A stretch of 64,000 nucleotides of DNA, from positions 1-64,000 of the forward strand of contig CAYVVT010000003.1 in assembly GCA_964454335.1 (NCBI GenBank), in the 5' to 3' direction. Shown one piece after another: positions 1 to 6,535 of the stretch. This DNA comes from CAYVVT01 sp964454335 (GTDB taxonomy: Bacteria; Fidelibacterota; UBA8477; JABMPR01). The position numbers and the translations under genes were made by a program. How positions within the stretch are numbered: position 1 is the first letter of the stretch; each line of letters opens with the position of its first letter. Below the pieces are notes generated by a model. It saw nothing but the letters and a program-made list of their open reading frames with translations, was not told the DNA's origin and ran no database searches.

Positions 1-80
1 ATTACTACGGATCAGAAGGTTAGGGGTTCCCTGCCAGCCAGGCTGCGCCAGCAGGCAGGCTGGGACTCCTCTCGGGTGTA
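1..80 (+). tRNA. tRNA-Arg(ACG)-like 3' half, interrupted, cut by window start
   Basis: The 3' half of a tRNA is recognisable: anticodon loop CTACGGA (5-11, anticodon ACG at 7-9), 3' anticodon stem TCAGA (12-16), variable AGGTT, T-stem AGGGG (22-26), T-loop start TTC (27-29). After a 34-nt insert (30-63) the T-loop resumes with GACT (64-67), T-stem CCTCT (68-72), acceptor CGGGTGT (73-79) and discriminator A80. Without the insert the T-arm is canonical. No CCA is encoded. The visible 5' anticodon stem pairs poorly in the standard register; alternatively A1 pairs with T12 and the loop is 10 nt. The gene may therefore be a pseudogene or an island-border remnant. The 5' half lies outside the window. 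Confidence 0.5.
30..63 (+). repeat. 34-nt palindrome-rich insert in the tRNA T-loop
   Basis: This GC-rich segment holds two overlapping inverted repeats: CCTGCC (30-35) with GGCAGG (54-59), and CCAGCC (34-39) with GGCTGG (58-63). It sits between TTC and GACT of an otherwise standard T-loop. It resembles the small interspersed CTGCC/GGCAGG palindromic elements I recall from several uncultured bacterial lineages. I see no other copy in the window. Confidence 0.45.
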
Positions 81-90
81 CGACTAAACA

Positions 91-120
91 GCCGGACTCA
101 ATGTCCGGCCTTTTAGTTTT
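91..120 (+). terminator. Rho-independent terminator after the tRNA-like gene
   Basis: A perfect 7-bp stem GCCGGAC/GTCCGGC (91-97, 103-109) with loop TCAAT is followed by CTTTTAGTTTT. It lies 11 nt after the tRNA discriminator base, as expected for the end of a tRNA transcript. Confidence 0.8.
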
Positions 121-121
121 A

Positions 122-148
122 AAGAAAGCTCCACAGAGCTTTCTTCTT
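122..148. terminator. Second hairpin, possibly bidirectional terminator
   Basis: A perfect 10-bp inverted repeat AAGAAAGCTC/GAGCTTTCTT (122-131, 136-145) with loop CACA. A-rich sequence precedes it and TTCTT follows, so it could stop transcription from either side. It stands directly behind the first terminator and insulates the tRNA from the gene at 505. Confidence 0.55.
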
Positions 149-474
149 AGGAAACAAGTAATTGTGGTTCGCATTCTTAGTCGATTCACACAATACTTGA
201 AGTCTCCGGAGTGAAACACGCTGTGGTAGGTGATATTTCGAGAGGATCCAGCTGTCAAATGCGCCGAAAGCCTCCAAGCATAGAGCTGGAAAATGAGGGA
301 CTCATTAATTTGGGGAGAAAACTCTGTCCAAGGCTATGTAGAAATGGCTACAACCTCTTGAAATCCCCTCATTTATTCTTAAGATTCACCAATAATATCT
401 ACCATATCCTGGTCAATCACTTGATTGGCTGCTAGCTGGCTGAGAGTATCTTTAACTGTATCGCTACAAAAGCC
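149..474. other. Intergenic stretch without a recognisable gene
   Basis: This AT-richer stretch lies between the terminators and the promoter-like site before 505. A 74-codon open frame (211-435, GTG start) exists, but its product is basic, resembles nothing I know and has weak coding character, so I do not call it. I see no RNA gene or repeat here. Confidence 0.5.
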
Positions 475-482
475 TAATTTTG
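451..482 (+). promoter_or_regulatory. Candidate Bacteroidota-type promoter for the gene at 505
   Basis: TAATTTTG at 475-482 matches the Bacteroidota -7 consensus TAnnTTTG. A TTTA (451-454) lies 20 nt upstream, near the expected place of the TTTG -33 element. The site is only 23 nt from the ATG at 505, so the leader would be very short, or the ATG at 541 would be used. Pattern match only. Confidence 0.3.
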
Positions 483-504
483 GATAAGTCATCAGGGAGG
501 AAGC

Positions 505-2580
505 ATGGGACGGTCACGTTTCCTTAAGGGAGGAGCTTTGATGAATGACAAGTCTTTATCAGCGCGCCAGGGATCCTATTCAGGAACCAGAGTGGATGAT
601 CACCGAGATATATCCAAACATGTAGTCTGGCTAAAATTCCAACGGATCCTGTTCCTCATTGCGATCTTGATAACCTTTGTCCCACATGGTCTCCATTCTC
701 AGGTTGTGGATAGCACATCAGCTGAACGTCGAATTTCAAAAATGGAATATCGCGATAAGATGATGGCCGGCTGGATAGGTCAGATGGTGGGTGTCGGTTG
801 GGGCGCCCCCACTGAATTCTGGTATATGGAAGAGATCATTCCCCTTGAGGATGTACCTGCATGGGTACCCGAGAAGGCAAATGTACATGAGCAGGACGAT
901 CTGTACGTGGAAATGACCTTCCTGCGGTCCATGGAGCTTTATGGTCTCGATGTTTCCATAAAACAGGCTGGCATCGACTTTGCCAACAGCGCTTACCTGC
1001 TCTGGCATGCAAACAAGGCAGGCAGGGATAATCTGCGTAAGGGCATCGCACCACCGAATTCCGGACATCCAGCATTCAGCGACCATTCCGATGACATCGA
1101 TTATCAGATCGAAGCTGACTTTTCAGGCCTCATCGCTCCTGGACTTCCCAATATGGTGATTGCCCTGGGGGAGAAATTCGGACGCCTGATGAATTACGGT
1201 GATGGTCTCTATGGAGGCCAGTTTGTTGGCGGCATGTACGCTGAAGCTTTCTTCGAAGATGATCCCCTTAAACTGGTCCAGGCGGGATTGAGCTGCATTC
1301 CTGAAGGCAGCCAGTATGCTGAAGCAGTGCGTGACGTGATCAGATGGCATAGCGAACACCCTGATGACTGGGAAGCCACCTGGGGTCTGATCCAGGACAA
1401 GTACCACTACAATCCCGACTACAGAAGGCACAGCTGCAGCGGTATCGCGGACAAGTTCAACATAGATGCCAAGATCAATGGCGCATATATCGTCATGGGT
1501 CTGCTTTATGGTGACAGGGATCTGGATCAAACGACCATCATAGCCATGCGCTGCGGTCAGGATTCAGATTGTAATCCTTCCAATGCAGCAGGGGTGATGT
1601 TCACAACGGTGGGTTACAGCAATCTTCCGGAACGCTTCACCTCTGGACTCGATCTTGAGACCAAGTTCAGTTTCACGGAATACAATTTCCCGCAGCTCAT
1701 CGATATCTGTGAGATCCTGGCTACTGAAGCTGTGACCAGAGCAGGAGGCCGAGTCGAGATAAATTCAGAAGGTGAGGAAGTATTTGTCATTCCTGTGGTA
1801 TCAGCCGTACCCGGTAAATTGGAGCAGAGCTGGGCGCCTGGACCTCTATCAGAAAACGAATTCAACAGAGCTGAGCTCACGCAGATCAGGGGTTTGTGGA
1901 TCCTTCGGTACTCACTTCTCTTGTTGTTGCTGATGGCATTTTTAATCTCCGAACAAAATCGAAAGCTGAGGGCCCTGGTAATCCTCATCCCTTTGCTCGC
2001 ACTAGGGCTAGTATTGATGATGGCAGAAAAGTGGGTTTGGCCTGAATTCCAGGATTATGTGAACATTATCATGATCTTCGAATCTCTGGTGGCGGGAATT
2101 GCCATGCTTTTACTCCTGCGCCCCCTGTTGACAAGCTCGAAATGGCAGTACTCTATTCTTACTATGATCATGATCATCATTCTAAGCGGGATCGTCGGGG
2201 TGTTCGGGAGCAGTGGTGGCAGGTTCATTGCTTCCACCAATACCAATCTGGCTACTTATTCCTGGCAGGCCATTGTCTGGATTCTGGCCATGATTACCAC
2301 GGTCCTGCTCTGCCGGAAGAGTTATGGACTTCTCCGTTTCAACCTGATCCTTCTCGGGAGCAGTTTCATCTTCCATCTATGTGGATTTTACCTGGTCACT
2401 ACGGCAGTGGCGAAACTTAAGGATTGGGCTGAAGTCTCAGGTGATCTATCCATCATCCTTATCGGAGCTACAGTGCTTACGATCGTCCATTACCTGATCA
2501 CAATGCCCTTTTTGCTCCTGACATATTTCAGCGCCGATTATGAGCGACGGCTACTTGCCTGGATGGGCCAGGATAGATAG
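505..2580 (+). CDS. ADP-ribosylglycohydrolase-fold enzyme with C-terminal membrane domain
   Basis: Residues about 75-400 match the ADP-ribosylglycohydrolase (ARH/DraG) fold. Acidic metal-site motifs are HEQDD (128-132), SDDIDY (195-200) and GQDSDCNPSNAAG (351-363), the last replacing the usual GxDxDTxxAxxG. The family binds two metals (Mg or Mn) and removes ADP-ribose, but relatives in polysaccharide clusters have unknown substrates. One hydrophobic segment (about 46-64) precedes the enzyme domain and acts as signal or anchor. After it come about seven membrane segments (about 460-690), far longer than a stand-alone ARH of about 300 residues. ATG 505 follows AGGGAGG; ATG 541 also has GGGAGGA. 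It is the only plus-strand gene here and converges on the ABC genes. Confidence 0.85.
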   Translation: MGRSRFLKGGALMNDKSLSARQGSYSGTRVDDHRDISKHVVWLKFQRILFLIAILITFVPHGLHSQVVDSTSAERRISKMEYRDKMMAGWIGQMVGVGWGAPTEFWYMEEIIPLEDVPAWVPEKANVHEQDDLYVEMTFLRSMELYGLDVSIKQAGIDFANSAYLLWHANKAGRDNLRKGIAPPNSGHPAFSDHSDDIDYQIEADFSGLIAPGLPNMVIALGEKFGRLMNYGDGLYGGQFVGGMYAEAFFEDDPLKLVQAGLSCIPEGSQYAEAVRDVIRWHSEHPDDWEATWGLIQDKYHYNPDYRRHSCSGIADKFNIDAKINGAYIVMGLLYGDRDLDQTTIIAMRCGQDSDCNPSNAAGVMFTTVGYSNLPERFTSGLDLETKFSFTEYNFPQLIDICEILATEAVTRAGGRVEINSEGEEVFVIPVVSAVPGKLEQSWAPGPLSENEFNRAELTQIRGLWILRYSLLLLLLMAFLISEQNRKLRALVILIPLLALGLVLMMAEKWVWPEFQDYVNIIMIFESLVAGIAMLLLLRPLLTSSKWQYSILTMIMIIILSGIVGVFGSSGGRFIASTNTNLATYSWQAIVWILAMITTVLLCRKSYGLLRFNLILLGSSFIFHLCGFYLVTTAVAKLKDWAEVSGDLSIILIGATVLTIVHYLITMPFLLLTYFSADYERRLLAWMGQDR

Positions 2581-2669
2581 GACCATTCCAAAAAGTGGAT
2601 GCTTGGAACAGATGGGACTGGCGGTAGAAGGCGGTATAATGATCAACATCGTCTGATCTTGCGAGAACG

Positions 2670-3626
2670 CTACCACTGTTCATGGACGCGACTGGAATCG
2701 CTCACAGAATCCTCGTAATAGTAATGTGCGCATGGGATGAAGTTCAGCTGCTGTACTTCCTTTCCTGCCAGGTAATCGACGAAGGCCTGTACAGTCCCCA
2801 CCGCCATCTCGCGGGGAAACTGCTGTGGCGTGTCATAGAGCTTCTTCTCATACACGGCCTGCTTTCCGGCCGGAGAGGCATCAAAACCTACGACAGTGAT
2901 CTGGTCCAGCATATCAGCCTTCTGAACTGCAGCATAGGCCCCCAGTGCGGAGGGATCGTTGATGGCAAAGATGCCCACGATGTCAGGATGAGCCTGGAGA
3001 ATATCCGTCGCTACCGCATAACCATCATTGCGGTTTCCCTTGGCAGAAAGTTGAATGACAACGTCCAACTGGCTATCCCTTCCTTCCAGAACATCCAGGA
3101 AACCTTCCACCCTGAGGATGCAGGAAGTGACCTCCGGGAAACTGAGGATGGCTATCTGCCCTTGATCCCCCGTGACCTTGATCATGCTCTCAGCTGCCAG
3201 ACGTCCGCCCTGATAGTTATCACTGCCGATATGTGAAATGATGAGATCCCGGGCCTCATCGTCTGTAACCTGGACGTCGAAGGTAAACACCGGGATACCG
3301 ACACCTGCTGCCCTCTTGACGCCTTCTCCGGCAGATTTCGAATCTACCGGGTTCAGGAATATGGCGTCGTAACCCTGGGCGACGAAATCTGAAAGCTGGT
3401 TGTTCTGCCTGGCTGGATCCAGATTTCCGCTAAGTGCAACAACCTTGTACCCATGTTTGGCCGCTTCTTCTTCCATGATGTTGGCAATGAGCTTGAAGAA
3501 TGGATTGGTAAGATCCATGCAGGTCATGCCAATCTTACCCTTGAATTCATCCTTGCCAGTACATCCATTCAGCAGGAACAGAGCTCCCATTATCATGGCG
3601 ATCAGTTTCAAAAGCTTACGATCCAT
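2670..3626 (-). CDS. Sugar ABC transporter substrate-binding lipoprotein (RbsB-like)
   Basis: This is a type I periplasmic binding protein of 318 residues, last gene of a three-gene importer. A signal peptide ends in the lipobox LLNGC, so it should be tethered to a membrane. The two-lobe pentose/hexose-binding fold is visible from GMTCMDLTNPFF (start of lobe 1) through IFLNPVDS to GIFAINDPSALGAYAA and TVVGFDASPAG. Its ATG overlaps the 3' end of the permease gene by 11 bp, implying translational coupling. The ligand cannot be read from sequence; arabinose, xylose or fucose are likely given the array. Confidence 0.92.
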   Translation of the reverse strand: MDRKLLKLIAMIMGALFLLNGCTGKDEFKGKIGMTCMDLTNPFFKLIANIMEEEAAKHGYKVVALSGNLDPARQNNQLSDFVAQGYDAIFLNPVDSKSAGEGVKRAAGVGIPVFTFDVQVTDDEARDLIISHIGSDNYQGGRLAAESMIKVTGDQGQIAILSFPEVTSCILRVEGFLDVLEGRDSQLDVVIQLSAKGNRNDGYAVATDILQAHPDIVGIFAINDPSALGAYAAVQKADMLDQITVVGFDASPAGKQAVYEKKLYDTPQQFPREMAVGTVQAFVDYLAGKEVQQLNFIPCAHYYYEDSVSDSSRVHEQW

Positions 3627-4965
3627 TGCCTATGACCCTTCCAGTTAGATTTGATAGAAAACGCCCTCCTCTGACCTTGTCAAGGAGTACGGCGATGAGG
3701 ATCACCATGCCCAGGACCACCTGCTGGGTGTAGCTCTCCATACCCATCAGGTTCATGCCGTTCTGAATGACGGAGATGACGAATACCCCGATGAGCGTAC
3801 CCAGGATCTTCCCTGTTCCGCCGGAAAGGCTTGTACCTCCCACCACCACCGCGGCAATGACATACAGTTCGTACATCATGCCCATATTTGGTGTACCGGT
3901 ATTCAGTTGTGACGCCTGGATACAACCACCGATTCCCGCAGCCAATCCACAGATGGCATACACGAATACGATGACGTACTTGACCGGTACACCTGACAAA
4001 CGGGCGGCTTCATCATTCCCTCCTACAGCGTAGATGTAGCGCCCGGTTCGTGTACGGGACATGAAAACATGGGTAATGAAATAGAGCAGGGCCAGGAGAA
4101 TGACGGTATTCGGTACACCGAATGTTGCCCCTTGTCCGAGCCAGGTCAGGGATCTGGGGACCTGGTAGATGGAGAAGCCTCCTGTGATCATGAATGCCAG
4201 TCCTCGACCGATGAGCATGAATCCCAGCGTTGTGATGAACGGCGGCACCTTGAACCAGGCCACAAGGATCCCTCCAAAACTGCTGATCAAGCCGCAGAAA
4301 AGGATGCCCACGATAAAGCCAAGCGCCACAACTCCCGCAGTACCGTCAAGTCCACCCATAGCTTTCATGAGGCTCGTACTGATCACTGCTGAGACAGCGA
4401 TCATACTGCCTACAGACAGATCGATTCCACCGGTAATGATCACCATGGTCATACCCAGGGCAATAACGGCGATGACGACGATACGATCCACGATTGCAAT
4501 AAGGTTTGAGCGCTTCAGGAAGTCAGGCCACAGATAGGTCTCGGGAATGATGATGTGACAATCCGCAAATTCCGGGTATTGTTCCTTGAGCGATTCCAAC
4601 ACACTCCATTTGACAACTTCGCCGCTGGTCAACAGGGCCGCTGGGACCTGTGCTGAGTCCTGCAGGCTGTCCAGCCTGAGTCGGAGATCCCGGGGTGTCC
4701 CAACGATCTGGACCACTTTGCGATAATCATTTTCAGAAAGCTTCTGATGCAGGAGCTCGGCAAATGGTTCTGAATCGGTATTCCGGGCACCAACCACCAG
4801 CACGAGCTGGGATGCGGGTTCCCCTGCCGGGATCTCCCGGATCATATCTTCGGCGGCACTTTCACCTGACGGTGTCTGTTCCTTCAAGGTGAGAATGCTG
4901 AACAGGATACATAGACCTAGCAGCACCAGTACCATTCCATAGTCTTTAAGCAGTTTCTTACTCAA
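3616..4965 (-). CDS. Sugar ABC transporter permease (RbsC-like) with an inserted soluble domain
   Basis: This membrane subunit belongs to the branched-chain/ribose permease family. The diagnostic stretch GMTMVIITGGIDLSVGS and following membrane helices are typical of RbsC/XylH. I place the start at TTG 4965 (LSKKLLKDYG), preceded by GAGGAG and 17 bp after the ATPase stop; a longer frame to 5043 would run into the ATPase gene. The product is 449 residues against about 320-330 for RbsC. The excess is about 125 residues of soluble sequence between TM1 and the NLIAIVDR segment, containing LVLVVGARNTD and CHIIIPETYLWPD, probably periplasmic and of unknown role. Confidence 0.9.
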   Translation of the reverse strand: MSKKLLKDYGMVLVLLGLCILFSILTLKEQTPSGESAAEDMIREIPAGEPASQLVLVVGARNTDSEPFAELLHQKLSENDYRKVVQIVGTPRDLRLRLDSLQDSAQVPAALLTSGEVVKWSVLESLKEQYPEFADCHIIIPETYLWPDFLKRSNLIAIVDRIVVIAVIALGMTMVIITGGIDLSVGSMIAVSAVISTSLMKAMGGLDGTAGVVALGFIVGILFCGLISSFGGILVAWFKVPPFITTLGFMLIGRGLAFMITGGFSIYQVPRSLTWLGQGATFGVPNTVILLALLYFITHVFMSRTRTGRYIYAVGGNDEAARLSGVPVKYVIVFVYAICGLAAGIGGCIQASQLNTGTPNMGMMYELYVIAAVVVGGTSLSGGTGKILGTLIGVFVISVIQNGMNLMGMESYTQQVVLGMVILIAVLLDKVRGGRFLSNLTGRVIGNGS

Positions 4966-4981
4966 TCTTCCCTCGCACTCC

Positions 4982-6535
4982 TCAACTGATCGCCATATCC
5001 AGAATATCCTCCTGGCTGTAGCTTGCGGGCTCGAGGATCTCACCCTTGATCACACCTTCGTGCATGACTATGATCCGATCACACAATCCCAACAGCTCTG
5101 GAAGTTCGCTGCTGACGATGATGATGCATTTCCCTTCCTCAGCGAGATTCTTGATCAGCAGATAGATCTCATATTTCGCACCCACGTCAATCCCCCGCGT
5201 GGGTTCATCGAAGATGACGATGTCGGCATTGGCTTCCAGCCATTTGGCCAGAACGACTTTTTGCTGATTTCCTCCAGAAAGGTTCAAAACCGGGGCTTCT
5301 GGATCAGTAAGCTTGATATTCAGATTATTTTTGTAGTCCTCGAAGCGTTCGGCTTCTCTGTGCTGATCAACAAACAGCCCCTTCGTCAACCGCTTCAGGG
5401 TGGGAAGCGCGAAATTCTCCCTGCTGGACATGCCCAGGATCAGACCTTCGGCTTTGCGATCCTCGCTGAGCAGACAAATCCCCCTGCTGATCGCCTCCCT
5501 GGGATCCCTGATACTGACCTCATGTTCATCGATGAGGATCCTGCCACTGTCCGGCCTGTCTGCCCCAAACAGCAATCGCATGGTCTCGGTTCGTCCAGCC
5601 CCGACCAGACCGGCAAAGCCGAGAATCTCACCCTGTCTGGCAATAAAGCTGACGTCCTGCACCTCATCTCCCAGGCACAGTCCCTCGACTCGCAGTTTTA
5701 TTTTACCGGTCCTGGGTTCATGGGGAGGAAACTCAGCATCCATGGGTCTCCCTACCATCATTTCGATGAGCTTATCCCGGGTGACCTGTGGAACGCTTTC
5801 CTCTCCTACCACACTGCCATCCCGCAGGACCAGGACCCGATCGGCGATCTGGTGAACCTCATTCAGTCGATGACTGATGTAGATGACACTGATCCCCTGG
5901 GTTTTCAGGTCATGAATGATCTTGAAAAGAACGTCCACCTCACGGGTGGTAAGTGTGGCGGAAGGTTCGTCCATGACGATAATGCGGGCATCGAATGAGA
6001 GAGCCTTGGCGATCTCTACTGTCTGTTGCTGGGCCACCGAGAGATCCTTACAAAGGATATCGGGATCAAGTTCCAGGCCGATGCGATGAAACAACTGTCG
6101 GGTGAGATCCCGCTCGTGCACTTCGTCTATAAATCCGCGTTTGGTCAGTTCACGACCCAAGTAGATATTTTCTCGTACGGAAAGCCCCGGAATGAGGTTG
6201 AATTCCTGGTAAATGATAGAGATCCCCGCATCCCAGGCTTCAGAAGGTGTGTGGATCCCCTGTGACTTGCCATCGATCAGGACCTCGCCTGCATCCGCCT
6301 GATAGGCGCCTCCCAGAACCTTGATAAGGGTGCTTTTTCCAGCCCCGTTCTCGCCCAGTAAAGCCAGGACCTCTGCCTCGGCCAGATGCAGTGAAACCTG
6401 GTCCAGTGCTTTAACGCCGGGGAAGGACTTGGAAATGTCCTTCATTTCCAGGAGAACGGGTTCTGTATACCTTTGACCGGTCTTATCCATGGTGTTGAGA
6501 TCAGTCGCTCGATCTGCCTTTTCGTTAAGAACCAA
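4982..6535 (-). CDS. Sugar ABC transporter ATP-binding protein (RbsA/XylG-like, two domains)
   Basis: This 517-residue cytoplasmic subunit has two fused ATPase domains. The first has Walker A GENGAGKST and Walker B VMDEPSATL with a variant signature LSVAQQQ. The second has a degenerate Walker A (GLVGAGRTE), signature LSGGNQQ and Walker B IFDEPTRGIDVG. This asymmetry is normal in the sugar importer class. The ATG at 6535 overlaps the stop of the GH67-like gene by 11 bp; a later ATG (MDKTGQRY, 6490) is an alternative start. It forms one importer with the permease and binding protein downstream. Confidence 0.93.
   Translation of the reverse strand: MVLNEKADRATDLNTMDKTGQRYTEPVLLEMKDISKSFPGVKALDQVSLHLAEAEVLALLGENGAGKSTLIKVLGGAYQADAGEVLIDGKSQGIHTPSEAWDAGISIIYQEFNLIPGLSVRENIYLGRELTKRGFIDEVHERDLTRQLFHRIGLELDPDILCKDLSVAQQQTVEIAKALSFDARIIVMDEPSATLTTREVDVLFKIIHDLKTQGISVIYISHRLNEVHQIADRVLVLRDGSVVGEESVPQVTRDKLIEMMVGRPMDAEFPPHEPRTGKIKLRVEGLCLGDEVQDVSFIARQGEILGFAGLVGAGRTETMRLLFGADRPDSGRILIDEHEVSIRDPREAISRGICLLSEDRKAEGLILGMSSRENFALPTLKRLTKGLFVDQHREAERFEDYKNNLNIKLTDPEAPVLNLSGGNQQKVVLAKWLEANADIVIFDEPTRGIDVGAKYEIYLLIKNLAEEGKCIIIVSSELPELLGLCDRIIVMHEGVIKGEILEPASYSQEDILDMAIS

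Noticed and set aside
211..435. A 74-codon frame before the ARH gene
   Set aside because: The product resembles nothing, the GTG start is weak and the region is AT-richer than the genes around it; not enough for a gene call.
2586..2608. TTCCAA/TTGGAA hairpin between the convergent genes
   Set aside because: Only a 6-bp stem with an 11-nt loop and no T tract on either side; too weak to call a terminator.
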